This document shows positions 15,470 through 24,058 of a stretch of 64,000 nt of DNA, one piece after another. Below the pieces are notes generated by a model. The model searched no databases. It was not told the origin of the DNA and saw only the letters and a program-made list of their open reading frames with translations. How positions within the stretch are numbered: the stretch's first letter is position 1; each line of letters begins with the position of its first letter. The stretch covers positions 1,426,001-1,490,000 of the forward strand of contig NZ_JABEKS010000001.1 of assembly GCF_012985205.1 (NCBI RefSeq), written 5' to 3'. Source of the DNA: Planctomonas sp. JC2975 (GTDB taxonomy: Bacteria; Actinomycetota; Actinomycetes; Actinomycetales; Microbacteriaceae). Position numbers and translations under genes: made by a program.

Positions 15470-17035
15470 TCAATCGTTCTGCGGGAAGCCGAGGTTGATG
15501 CCGCCGTGCGCCGAACTCTGCGTCGCGGGGTCGAGCCAGCGGCTCGTAACCGCCTTCTCGCGGGTGAAGAAGTCGAAGCCGTGCACGCCGTAGGCCTTGG
15601 CGTCGCCGAACAGCGACTTCTTCCAGCCGCCGAACGAGTGATAGGCGACCGGCACCGGGATTGGCACGTTGATGCCGATCATGCCGACCTGCACCTCGTT
15701 CTGGAAGCGGCGTGCCGCGCCGCCGTCGTTGGTGAAGATGGCGGTGCCGTTGCCGAACTGGCCGGAGTTGATGAGGTCGACCCCCTCCTGGAACGTCTTC
15801 ACGCGCACGATCTGGAGCACCGGACCGAAGATCTCCTCCTGATACGCCCGCGAGCTGGTCGGCAGATCGTCGATCAGGGTGGGGCCGAAGAAGAATCCGT
15901 CCTCACCGCCCTCGACCGTGCAGTATCGGCCGTCGACGACGATCGTCGCTCCGTCGGCCTCGGCGATGTCGACGTAGTCGGACACCTTCTGCTTGTGGGC
16001 GGCGGAGATAAGCGGTCCCAGATCCGGCTCGCCATCGGCGCCGCCTGCGCCGTTGCCCACGCGAAGCCTGTCTATCCGCTCGGTGATCTTGCCGATCAGC
16101 TCATCCGCGACCGGCTCGACGGCGAGCACGACGGAGACGGCCATGCACCGCTCGCCCGCTGCGCCGTACCCGGCGTTCACTGCCTGATCCGCGACCAGGT
16201 CGAGGTCGGCATCCGGCAGCACCAGCATGTGGTTCTTGGCACCGCCCAGCGCCTGGACCCGTTTACCCGTCTTGGACGCGGTTTCGTAGATGTACTGCGC
16301 GATCGGGGTGGAACCCACGAACGAGATCGACTGCACGACCGGAGAGTTCAGCAGGCCGTCGACGGCGAGTTTGTCACCCTGCAGCACGGTGAAGGCGCCG
16401 TCGGGCAGGCCGGCTTCCTTCCAGAGCGCCGCGATCCACAGCGACGCCGACGGATCCTTCTCGCTCGGCTTCAGCACCACGGCGTTGCCCGCCGCGATCG
16501 CAACGGGGAAGAACCACATCGGCACCATGGCGGGGAAGTTGAACGGGCTGATCAGGCCGACGACGCCGAGCGGCTGCTTGATCGAGTACACGTCGATGCC
16601 CGTCGACGCGCTCTCGCTGAACTCGCCCTTCGTGAGGTGCGGGAACCCCGTGGCGAGCTCGACGACCTCCTGTCCGCGATTGATCTCGCCGAGAGCGTCG
16701 GACAGCACCTTGCCGTGCTCGGCCGTGATGATCTCGGCCAGCTCGCCCTTGCGGGCGTTCAGCAGCTCGCGGAACGCGAAAAGCACCGTCAGGCGCTTCG
16801 CGATCGAGTAGCCGCTCCACACCTCGAACCCGCGCTGCGCGGAGGCGATCGCCGCGTCGACCTCGGCCTCATCCGCCAGCGCCACCCGCTTGGTCTGCAC
16901 GCCGAGCGCCGGGTTGTACACCGGAGCCGTGCGACCGCTTGCCGACGGGTACGCCGCTCCGTCGATCCAGTGCGAGACGACAGGGAGGCCGGTTCCGGTC
17001 TCCTCGGCAACGGGTGCTTCGGTGATGTTCGTCAT
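15470..17035 (-). CDS. mmsA: Methylmalonate-semialdehyde dehydrogenase (CoA-acylating)
   Basis: A 521-residue aldehyde dehydrogenase. Motifs are VVGLISPFNFPAMVPMWFFP (NAD-binding entry), VLKPSEKDPSAS, FVGSTPIAQYIY, and catalytic Cys297 in YGAAGERCMAVS. The YHSFGGWKKSLFGD C-terminal motif separates MmsA/IolA from other aldehyde dehydrogenases. It forms acetyl-CoA or propionyl-CoA from (methyl)malonate semialdehyde, the last step of inositol catabolism (IolA). It lies in the middle of the iol operon with 86 bp to the aldolase-like gene upstream. Confidence 0.92.
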   Translation of the reverse strand: MTNITEAPVAEETGTGLPVVSHWIDGAAYPSASGRTAPVYNPALGVQTKRVALADEAEVDAAIASAQRGFEVWSGYSIAKRLTVLFAFRELLNARKGELAEIITAEHGKVLSDALGEINRGQEVVELATGFPHLTKGEFSESASTGIDVYSIKQPLGVVGLISPFNFPAMVPMWFFPVAIAAGNAVVLKPSEKDPSASLWIAALWKEAGLPDGAFTVLQGDKLAVDGLLNSPVVQSISFVGSTPIAQYIYETASKTGKRVQALGGAKNHMLVLPDADLDLVADQAVNAGYGAAGERCMAVSVVLAVEPVADELIGKITERIDRLRVGNGAGGADGEPDLGPLISAAHKQKVSDYVDIAEADGATIVVDGRYCTVEGGEDGFFFGPTLIDDLPTSSRAYQEEIFGPVLQIVRVKTFQEGVDLINSGQFGNGTAIFTNDGGAARRFQNEVQVGMIGINVPIPVPVAYHSFGGWKKSLFGDAKAYGVHGFDFFTREKAVTSRWLDPATQSSAHGGINLGFPQND

Positions 17036-17121
17036 GGCGGTGGTTCCTTCTCATCTGAGTTCGCGTGTTCGCTCTGGCGTCGCTGTTGCTCTGTGCTGAT
17101 CGTCTGCAGTCGGGCGGATGC

Positions 17122-18042
17122 TCAGTGCCCGTGAACGAGGGATGCTGCGGTGTCGACGGCGAGAGCGACGTCGTCGTCCTGCGGGTAGAGGAGGGTGCGG
17201 CCCACGACGAGGCCGTGCACGCCGGGCAGCGACAGAGCGGATGCCCACGACGCGTAGGTCTCGTCGGGTGCCGCCTCGCTGTCCCCTCCCAGCAACAGGG
17301 TGGGAAGGGTGGTCGCCTCCATCACCCGCTCCATGTCAGCCACGACGGGGAGCTTCAGCCAGCTGTACGCCGAGGTGGCACCGAGGCCGGAGGCGATGGC
17401 GACCGAGGTGATGACGGCATCCGTCGACAGATCGTTGACGATGCGTCCGTCCACCCAGTCGCTCATGAAGGGCTCGAGCATGATCGGCAGACCCGCGCGC
17501 GCCGATGCCGTGACCGCGTCTGCTGTGGCCTCGAGGGTGCGAGCGGTCGCAGCGTCGCCCAGGTTGATGCGCACGAGCAACTTGGCGGCATCCATGCCGG
17601 AGCGCGTCATGGAGTCGACGTCGTAGCCGGTGTAGCGGTCGTCCATCTCGAACACGGCGCCGCGCAGTCCGCCGCGATTCATCGAGCCGACGGCGACCTT
17701 GTCGTCGAGGGCTCCGAGCAGCGCGAGATCCTCAATGACGTCGGGAGTACCGAGCACGCCGTCGACGCCGGGGCGGGAGAGCGCCAGCGCGAGGCGCTGG
17801 AGCAGTTCGTACCGCCCGGCCATGGCCGTGGGATCGCTGCGCACGCCGAGGGCGCCCCTGGCCGGATGGTCGGCGGCCACGATGAACAGCCTGCCGTCGC
17901 CGCGCACGAGCGGACGCCGTACTCGCTGGGCGAACGCCGTGCCGATGGACTGCGGGCTGCGCTGCCGGGCCTCGCGCAGGCTCGCGAACGCGTCGGGTGC
18001 GATCGGCGCCGCGGCCGTTCGCGTACGCTCAGGCGCGGACAT
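17122..18042 (-). CDS. Inositol-locus (beta/alpha)8 aldolase-like protein, Cgl0158 type
   Basis: A 306-residue barrel protein with LFIVAADHPARGALGV, DGVLGTPDVIEDLALLG, AVGSMNRGGLRG, KLLVRINLGD, PIMLEPFMSDW and YSWLKLPVV; the Lys in the last motif is a plausible Schiff-base residue. Similar proteins accompany iol genes in corynebacteria and other Actinobacteria where no canonical iolJ is present. Its likely job is cleavage of 2-deoxy-5-keto-gluconate-6-phosphate to malonate semialdehyde and dihydroxyacetone phosphate. The location supports that role; the chemistry is inference. It overlaps the iolC 3' end by 14 bp. Confidence 0.78.
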   Translation of the reverse strand: MSAPERTRTAAAPIAPDAFASLREARQRSPQSIGTAFAQRVRRPLVRGDGRLFIVAADHPARGALGVRSDPTAMAGRYELLQRLALALSRPGVDGVLGTPDVIEDLALLGALDDKVAVGSMNRGGLRGAVFEMDDRYTGYDVDSMTRSGMDAAKLLVRINLGDAATARTLEATADAVTASARAGLPIMLEPFMSDWVDGRIVNDLSTDAVITSVAIASGLGATSAYSWLKLPVVADMERVMEATTLPTLLLGGDSEAAPDETYASWASALSLPGVHGLVVGRTLLYPQDDDVALAVDTAASLVHGH

Positions 18043-19048
18043 CGACGGACTCCTTCAGCAGCGCATCGACCTCGGCCGTCGTCGGCATGGCGGTCGAGCA
18101 TTCGCGTCGACCGGCGACGATCGCCCCGGCCGCGTTCGCGAAACGGATGGTCCTGTGCAGATCCCAGCCCTGCAGAAGCCCGAAGCTCAGCGCCCCGCCG
18201 AAGCCGTCGCCAGCGCCCAGCCCGTTGACGACGTCCACGTAGACCGGCGCCACCTCGACCGTCTCCTCGCGGGTCTTGGCCAGCACGCCACGAGGACCCT
18301 GCTTGACGACCGCGAGCTCGACTCCGCGCTCGAGCAGCGCATCCGCAGCTCGATGGGGGTCGGTCTCCCCCACGGCGATCTCGCACTCCGCACGATTGCC
18401 GACCGCGACGGTCACCTGCTCGAGGGCGCGACCGACCTCGGCCGTCGCCGCCTCGGACGACTCCCAGAACATGGCCCGGTAGTCGAGGTCGAGAACGGTC
18501 AGCGGCCGGCGTGCGCGCGCCGCCCACGCCGCGTGATGGGTCGCGCGGCTCGGCTCCCTCGAGAGTCCGGTCACCGTGGCCCAGAAGATGCGCGAGCCGC
18601 GGATCGCCTCGGCGTCGAGCCGGTCGGCCGTGATCATGAGGTCGGGCGCGATCGGCTCGCGGTAGAAGTACAGCGGGAAGTCGTCGGGCGGGAAGATCTC
18701 GCAGAACGTCACGGGGGTGTTGAGCCCCGGAACCGTCGTCATGAAGCGCGGGTCCACTCCGAGGCGGGCCACCTCGCGACGGGCGAAACGGCCGAAGGGG
18801 TCCTCGCCCGTCGCCGTGACGACGGCGCTGCGCAGGCCGTGCCGCGCTGCCGCGATCGCCACGTTCGTTGCGCTGCCGCCGAGGTACTTGCCGAACGTCT
18901 CGACGTCTTCGAGCCCGACGCCGTCCTGCAGCGGGTAGAGGTCGACGCCGATGCGGCCCATGGTGATCAGGTCGAACGCGCTCTGCGCAGCCCCGTTCCG
19001 CTCCGTGACGCCGTGCGCCGCCGCGTTCGTCGACTCGTCGTCAGTCAC
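18029..19048 (-). CDS. iolC: 5-dehydro-2-deoxygluconokinase, PfkB family
   Basis: A 339-residue ribokinase-fold kinase. The N-terminus FDLITMGRIGVDLYPLQDG is a typical IolC opening, GKYLGGSATNVAIAAARHG is the PfkB signature 1 region, and VNGLGAGDGFGGAL (catalytic Asp281) is signature 2. It phosphorylates 2-deoxy-5-keto-gluconate. It is the first gene of the iol operon as read; the 89 bp upstream contain a TTGTTCTAACAA palindrome. Confidence 0.92.
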   Translation of the reverse strand: MTDDESTNAAAHGVTERNGAAQSAFDLITMGRIGVDLYPLQDGVGLEDVETFGKYLGGSATNVAIAAARHGLRSAVVTATGEDPFGRFARREVARLGVDPRFMTTVPGLNTPVTFCEIFPPDDFPLYFYREPIAPDLMITADRLDAEAIRGSRIFWATVTGLSREPSRATHHAAWAARARRPLTVLDLDYRAMFWESSEAATAEVGRALEQVTVAVGNRAECEIAVGETDPHRAADALLERGVELAVVKQGPRGVLAKTREETVEVAPVYVDVVNGLGAGDGFGGALSFGLLQGWDLHRTIRFANAAGAIVAGRRECSTAMPTTAEVDALLKESVDVRA

Positions 19049-19067
19049 GCCAGACCTCCCAGTCCGA

Positions 19068-19082
19068 ACATTGTTCTAACAA
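19068..19082. promoter_or_regulatory. Candidate operator upstream of iolC
   Basis: TTGTTCTAACAA (19071-19082) is an inverted repeat (TTGTT-CT-AACAA). With its flank it contains ACATTGTTCT, a 10-mer shared with the region before the GntR regulator gene (9478-9487). It lies 23-34 bases upstream of the iolC start, in AT-rich sequence suited to a promoter. Confidence 0.55.
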
Positions 19083-19137
19083 ACTAACATATGAGAGTGC
19101 GGATGTCGCCGGGTCGGCAGCGCAGCATCTCGCCACC

Positions 19138-20292
19138 TCAGCGCGCCCAGCTCGCCACGTCGAGTTCGCTGAACAGCCGCTCCTCGGCGATCGCACGATC
19201 GATGGCCGTGACGACGCCGTCGAGCACCGGCCGGGTCTCCAGACTCTCGCCCAGCCATTCGACGGCCGACGACGGCACCGGATGCACCGAGGCCGCCGCG
19301 ACGGATTCGATCACCGACACGAATCCACCCGTCCGATCCAGCGGCGACAGCAGTTCCGCACCCTCGTCGCGGGCGTCGATGAGGTTGTCCATGAGGTCGA
19401 TCCGGCCGAAGTCGCGCGTGACTCCGTCCGGCATCGTGAGGCGGTCGCGGGTGTAGTGGAGCACGGCCGTCCCCCTGCTGCCGCGCACGGTGACGAATGG
19501 ATCGTCCTCCCGCGGGCCGGCCAGGGTGAACGCGCAGGTGAGCACACCGTCGAAGGTGCTCGCACCCTGCTCGGTGGGATGCACGCGCAGCGCGGACGTG
19601 TCGTCCACGTCGATCGCATTCACGCGGTGCAGGTCGGTCTCCACCCTGGCGACGGCACGCGGATCGTGCCAGCCGGCGATGGAAAGGGAGGTCATCACGG
19701 CGTGCGCGAACGGATTCGAGACCGCGCCGTCGGAGACGCGCACGCCGTTCAGCTCGCGTCTGCCGGCCCACGGCGACCTGGTCCAGTACGCGCGGTCGCG
19801 CGTCCACGAACCGGCCGCGCCGATGGCCTCGATCGTTCCCAGCTCGCCGCGCGCGATGGCCGCCTGGAGCTCGGCGAGAGCGAGGGATCCGAGGCTCTGG
19901 AACCCCACCTGCACCATCCGCCCGGTCTCGTACTGCACCTCGGCGAGCCGTCGGAACGCGGCGAGATCGGTCACCGGCGGTTTCTCGAGCAGCACGTCCG
20001 CGCCCGCTCGCAGGGCTCGTGCGGCGAGCTCGCCGTGCGTGTGCAGCGGAGTCGCCACGACGACGACGTCGACCTCGGTCTCCGCCAGCAGCACGTCGAT
20101 GGTGGGCACGATGGGCGGGAGGTCGCCCTCCACCCGTCGTCCTTCGCGAACGACGGGTCCGTCCAGCGGATCGACGAGGCCGACGAGCTCGGCCCTGCCC
20201 TCGGCGTGCAGTTCCTGCGCGCGCAGCACGTGGGCTGCTCCATAGCCGTGAACGCCGATCACGGCGATGCGCGTTGGTCGCGCGGCGCTCAT
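19138..20292 (-). CDS. Gfo/Idh/MocA family oxidoreductase
   Basis: A 384-residue protein. RIAVIGVHGYGAAHVLRAQ at the N-terminus is a variant dinucleotide motif (GVHGYG), VVVVATPLHTHGELAARAL follows, and LLEKPPVTDL carries the catalytic EKP Lys. The C-terminal domain has GGFVSVIESVAAASVHPVPSS. The usual substrates are sugars or sugar acids oxidised with NAD(P). It is the last gene of the ABC-importer operon, coupled by ATGA to the 602-residue protein, so it probably acts on the imported glycan product rather than on inositol. Confidence 0.82.
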   Translation of the reverse strand: MSAARPTRIAVIGVHGYGAAHVLRAQELHAEGRAELVGLVDPLDGPVVREGRRVEGDLPPIVPTIDVLLAETEVDVVVVATPLHTHGELAARALRAGADVLLEKPPVTDLAAFRRLAEVQYETGRMVQVGFQSLGSLALAELQAAIARGELGTIEAIGAAGSWTRDRAYWTRSPWAGRRELNGVRVSDGAVSNPFAHAVMTSLSIAGWHDPRAVARVETDLHRVNAIDVDDTSALRVHPTEQGASTFDGVLTCAFTLAGPREDDPFVTVRGSRGTAVLHYTRDRLTMPDGVTRDFGRIDLMDNLIDARDEGAELLSPLDRTGGFVSVIESVAAASVHPVPSSAVEWLGESLETRPVLDGVVTAIDRAIAEERLFSELDVASWAR

Positions 20293-22097
20293 CGACGCAC
20301 CCCCTGCTCGGCGCGGATGCTCACGCGGAACGTCGCGGGAGCGGTGCCGCCGACGCGAACGCGCACGCCGCGGGCTGCATCCGTTCCGCCGAGGAATCCG
20401 TAGTCCTGACCCGGCTCGTACGGCAGCGGGGTGGCGCTGAGCTCTGCACCATCGACGTCGAGGAGGATGCGCGCATCACCCGCCTCGTACCCGCCATGTC
20501 CGGAGGGCAGCACCCACCCATCCTCGCCGTCGGCCACGCCACCGATGACGGCTCCGCCCGGCCGGAACGCGAACTCGAGCGACCACGGCAGCCGCGGCGC
20601 GGCGATGCTCACCTGGAGCTCGACGCCGTCGGGAAGCAGGCGAGCGCCGATGACGGTCGTCATGGACACCTCGTCACGGGGTCGCAACGGGAACGACATC
20701 GACGCGCTGAACCGGCCGTCGTCGTCGAGCTCGTACTCTCCGTCGGCCTTCCTCTCGGCGGCGCCCAGCGGCTGGTAGTACGCCGCGTTGACCGTCTCCT
20801 CGAGCACGTATTCGTCGTCGGCCACCTGACGCAGTGACGAGGCCCTGAAGGGACCGAGATCGAAGAACGACCGGGAGAGTCGCATGGACTCCAGCACCGC
20901 GTCGCCAGCGAACACCCGCGCGAACGTCGGGTTGTTGGCGAGCCCGGAGCGGATGCGACGGTGCGCCGCGTAGTCCGACCCGCCGTAGAGGACGGTCTCG
21001 ACGACGCCGGAGCGACGGCCGGCGAGGCCGACCGTCTCGAGCAGGTACGACGACGGGCCGAGCACCGACGTGCCAGGCACCGACGTGCCGAGCACCTCGG
21101 GCTCCCCCGGCTCGGGCAGTGCGGCCAGCAGCTGCGGCCTCAGCAGCGACTCCGCGAGCAGCTCCGCGTCGAGCGGTGCCGAAGCGGCGGCCCTGCGTGC
21201 GGCGGCGGCGAAGTCCGCTCGCCCGGTGGTCACGGCGGCGATGCGGAAAGCGGCGAGATACGGCGCGATCGGGAATCGGGTGCTGGCCTGATCCTGTCGA
21301 CGCGACTGCACCGTCTCCACGGTGTCGTCCTGGCGCACCAGCGCGAGTGTCGCCTCGAGATTGCGGTGCACGATCGCCTCCAGCTCGACCTTCAGCTCCG
21401 GCCGGCCGAGCGAATCGCCGATGGCGCTCAGCGACGGATTCGTCACGTGCGCCGCGTAGTTCGGGCTGCGCTCGGAGTACAGGCCGTCCCGGTCGACGTC
21501 GACGCCCTCGGCCAGCCATTCGTCGACCCTCGCCACCAGGCGCTCGTCGGGGAACGAGCGATGGATGCGCGCCAGCGCCGCGCTGATCTCCCACCGGTGG
21601 TTCGGAGTGTGCACGCCGCCGGTCAGGAGCGCCCCTGCGGCATCGCAGATGATGGCGCCGATCGCGTCCCGCACGGCGGAGGCGTCGGCCACCCCATCGA
21701 GGAACGCGTAGGCATCGCAGGCGTCGTTGATCGTGAAGGCGCTGTCGGGCGGCGACTGCAGGTTGTCCCCTCCGGCGAACAGGCCTGAGGCGCACTGGAG
21801 CGCACGCAGCGCACCCACTCGCAGAGCCGCCACAGTGAGCAGACCCGAACGGTCCAGGACGGAATCAGCTGACGGACCGGTGCCGGCATCGGCCGGACGG
21901 TCGGCCGCCACGAGGGACAGCAGCACCTTGGCATCCCGCATGAGCTCGCGGTGCGCGCCAGAGCGCACTTCCCGCTCCTCGGCTGCCAGGAGAGCGTCGG
22001 CTCGCGTGCGCGCCGCGCGCAGCACGGCATCCCGGAACTGATGGTCGATCTGTGCTGTGGCGATTCGGGGCACGTCGATGCCTGGCTGTTCGGTCAC
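20289..22097 (-). CDS. Unassigned protein, possible polysaccharide lyase/glycosidase-type toroid plus beta-sandwich
   Basis: A 602-residue cytoplasmic protein (no signal peptide or lipobox). The first 320 residues are helical with repeated Ala-rich pairs, containing GGVHTPNHRWEISAALAR and DGLYSERSPNYAAHVTNPSL. His, Arg, Tyr and Asn clusters of this kind occur in (alpha/alpha)-toroid lyases and unsaturated-glycan hydrolases. Residues 370-602 are beta-rich (YGGSDYAAHRRIRSGLANNP, LEFAFRPGGAVIGG, LPYEPGQDYGFLGG) like the C-terminal sandwich of heparinase-type enzymes. The family cannot be fixed by eye. The gene sits between a SIS-domain gene and a Gfo/Idh gene in an import operon, so action on an imported oligosaccharide is the best guess. 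Confidence 0.55.
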   Translation of the reverse strand: MTEQPGIDVPRIATAQIDHQFRDAVLRAARTRADALLAAEEREVRSGAHRELMRDAKVLLSLVAADRPADAGTGPSADSVLDRSGLLTVAALRVGALRALQCASGLFAGGDNLQSPPDSAFTINDACDAYAFLDGVADASAVRDAIGAIICDAAGALLTGGVHTPNHRWEISAALARIHRSFPDERLVARVDEWLAEGVDVDRDGLYSERSPNYAAHVTNPSLSAIGDSLGRPELKVELEAIVHRNLEATLALVRQDDTVETVQSRRQDQASTRFPIAPYLAAFRIAAVTTGRADFAAAARRAAASAPLDAELLAESLLRPQLLAALPEPGEPEVLGTSVPGTSVLGPSSYLLETVGLAGRRSGVVETVLYGGSDYAAHRRIRSGLANNPTFARVFAGDAVLESMRLSRSFFDLGPFRASSLRQVADDEYVLEETVNAAYYQPLGAAERKADGEYELDDDGRFSASMSFPLRPRDEVSMTTVIGARLLPDGVELQVSIAAPRLPWSLEFAFRPGGAVIGGVADGEDGWVLPSGHGGYEAGDARILLDVDGAELSATPLPYEPGQDYGFLGGTDAARGVRVRVGGTAPATFRVSIRAEQGVRR

Positions 22098-22142
22098 GGG
22101 GAGCCTTTCGTGATGCGTGAGAGAAGTGGACGCCGGCGCGTC

Positions 22143-23135
22143 TCAGACCTTGGTGTCCGACTGGCCGTGCACGAACTCCTCGATCTCGAACGGCTGGAGG
22201 TCGTTCGCCGCTGCCATGAGCCGCTGGCCGGCGACGACCTCGGCCGCCACGCGGGCGAATCCCTCGGCGGACCCCACGTCGAAGTGGGCGTCACCGCACT
22301 CCGAGTCGCGGCCGATCACGATGAAGCGCGCGCCAGACCCAGCCAGTGATGCAGGGATCTGACGCTCACGCCCATCGCCGACGATCAGCACGAGCGTGCC
22401 GGCGCCGACAGATTCCATCGGACCATGCAGGTACTGCTGCGTCTCGTATGCCGTCGCAGGTATGCGAAGGCACTCCCGCACGAGCAGGCCGATCTCGGCC
22501 GCCGCCGTGGCGGAGAGGCCGGAGCCCACCACATCGATCGAGGATGCCTGCACCAGAGCCGGCGCGCTCGTCGCCGCGGGCGCCGCGAAGGAGTCCAGTG
22601 CGCAGGAGACGACCGCTGCGATCGACGGATCCGCCGACGGCACGATGCCGAGCGTCCGAACCAGCCTGTCGTACGCTACGAGCATCGCCGTGAAGCCCAC
22701 CGTGTAGGCGCGCGAGTCGGCGAATCCGCCGAGGTCGATGACGGCGTCCGTGACCTCGTGCACCGCGGCAGCCGGATCGTTCGTGATGACGAGTCGCCGG
22801 CCGGCCGGGAACGCACGCGCGGCGGCGATGGGCTCAGGGCTCCTGCCCGACTCGGTGACGACGATGGCGTGGTCGCCGATGGCTGCCGCATCCGCTCCGA
22901 TCGCCTCGGATGCGGCGAGGTCGAGTGCGCGGAACCCGCCGGAGCGCAGTACGTGCGCAAGAGCGTGGGTCGAGTGGTGCGCTGCACCCATCGCGAGCGG
23001 TGCGACGGTCTCGCCCGGATGCCACGGGACGACGCCTGTCGGGAAGGCGGCGAGTTCGGAATCGAGCCGCGACTCGAGACCGGCGAGGTGCTCCGGCTGC
23101 GACAGCATCGCGCCGCGGAAGTCGGTGAAACGCAT
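22143..23135 (-). CDS. SIS-domain sugar isomerase/deaminase-like protein
   Basis: A 330-residue protein with two SIS halves. The first has VAPLAMGAAHHSTHALAHVLR and HAIVVTESGRSPEPIAAARAF (SESGRS-type phosphosugar loop). The second has SIDVVGSGLSATAAAEIGLLVRECLRIPATAYETQQYLHGPME, whose final stretch resembles the Glu-x-x-HGP motif of GlmS/AgaS-like proteins. These bind phosphorylated amino sugars and isomerise or deaminate them. The start ATG overlaps the permease stop by one base (TGATG). With a BadF-type kinase in the divergent operon, a role in amino-sugar processing is reasonable. Confidence 0.75.
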   Translation of the reverse strand: MRFTDFRGAMLSQPEHLAGLESRLDSELAAFPTGVVPWHPGETVAPLAMGAAHHSTHALAHVLRSGGFRALDLAASEAIGADAAAIGDHAIVVTESGRSPEPIAAARAFPAGRRLVITNDPAAAVHEVTDAVIDLGGFADSRAYTVGFTAMLVAYDRLVRTLGIVPSADPSIAAVVSCALDSFAAPAATSAPALVQASSIDVVGSGLSATAAAEIGLLVRECLRIPATAYETQQYLHGPMESVGAGTLVLIVGDGRERQIPASLAGSGARFIVIGRDSECGDAHFDVGSAEGFARVAAEVVAGQRLMAAANDLQPFEIEEFVHGQSDTKV

Positions 23136-24058
23136 CAGTCCTTGAGCCCGGCGTTGATGTTCGCCCCCATGACGTACTTCTGGAACACGAGGTAGATGAG
23201 CACCAGCGGAATGATGGAGATGACGGATGCACCCAGCAGCACGGACCAGTTGATGTTCTGCGCGCCGACGATGCTCTCGATGCCGATCTGCAGCGTGAAC
23301 TTGCTCGGGTCGTTGAGCACCAGCAGCGGCCAGATGTAGTCGTTCCACCGCCACTGGAACGAGAAGATCGCCAGCGTCAGCATGATCGGCCGCGACAGCG
23401 GAACCATGATGCGGAAGAAGATGGACAGCTCCCTGGCGCCGTCGATGCGCGCCGCCTCGACCAGGTCGTCGGGGACGGTGAGGAAGAACCCGCGGAACAT
23501 CAGCACGCCGGTGGCCGTGAGGATCGACGGCACGATGATGCCGGCCAGCGAGTTGTAGAGGCCGAGGTCGCGCACGACGATGAACGACGGGGCGAGCATG
23601 ACCTCGGTGGGCAGCATGGTCGTGGCCAGGATGCAGATGAAGAAGACCTTCAGCCAGCGGTTCGTGTACTTCGCCAGCGCGTAGCCGGTCGCACAGCTCA
23701 CGGCGACGGTGAGCACGGTGGTCACGCACGCCACGAGGATGGTGTTGCCGAAGTACTGCGCGAAGTCGAAGCTCTGCCACGCCGTGGTGAAGCCGGTGAG
23801 CGTCCACTGCTTCGGGAACAGGGTGAGCGGATACGAGAACAGGTCGCCCGCCGGCTTGAACGAGCTGAGCAGGAACCACAGCAGCGGGAAGAGGAACCCG
23901 ATGGCGAACACCCACAGCAACGTGGTCGCCGAGAGGTGCCGCCCGATCTCCCGTGGCGGGATGCCCTTCTTGCGCTTGGCGGGTCGGCGCACCTTAGCGG
24001 ATGTCCGCGATGCGTCCCCCAGATCCGGCGTGCGTGCGAGGTTGGTCGACGTGGTCAT
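23135..24058 (-). CDS. Carbohydrate ABC transporter permease, MalG type
   Basis: A 307-residue protein with six predicted helices after a 40-residue basic cytoplasmic N-terminus. The EAA loop region VPDDLVEAARIDGARELSIFFRIMVPLSRP contacts the ATPase, and FQWRWNDYIWPLLVLND is typical of CUT1 MalG-like permeases. ATGA overlap with the partner permease upstream. There is no ATPase gene in the locus, so a shared MsiK-type ATPase from elsewhere is probable, as is common in Actinobacteria. Confidence 0.9.
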   Translation of the reverse strand: MTTSTNLARTPDLGDASRTSAKVRRPAKRKKGIPPREIGRHLSATTLLWVFAIGFLFPLLWFLLSSFKPAGDLFSYPLTLFPKQWTLTGFTTAWQSFDFAQYFGNTILVACVTTVLTVAVSCATGYALAKYTNRWLKVFFICILATTMLPTEVMLAPSFIVVRDLGLYNSLAGIIVPSILTATGVLMFRGFFLTVPDDLVEAARIDGARELSIFFRIMVPLSRPIMLTLAIFSFQWRWNDYIWPLLVLNDPSKFTLQIGIESIVGAQNINWSVLLGASVISIIPLVLIYLVFQKYVMGANINAGLKD

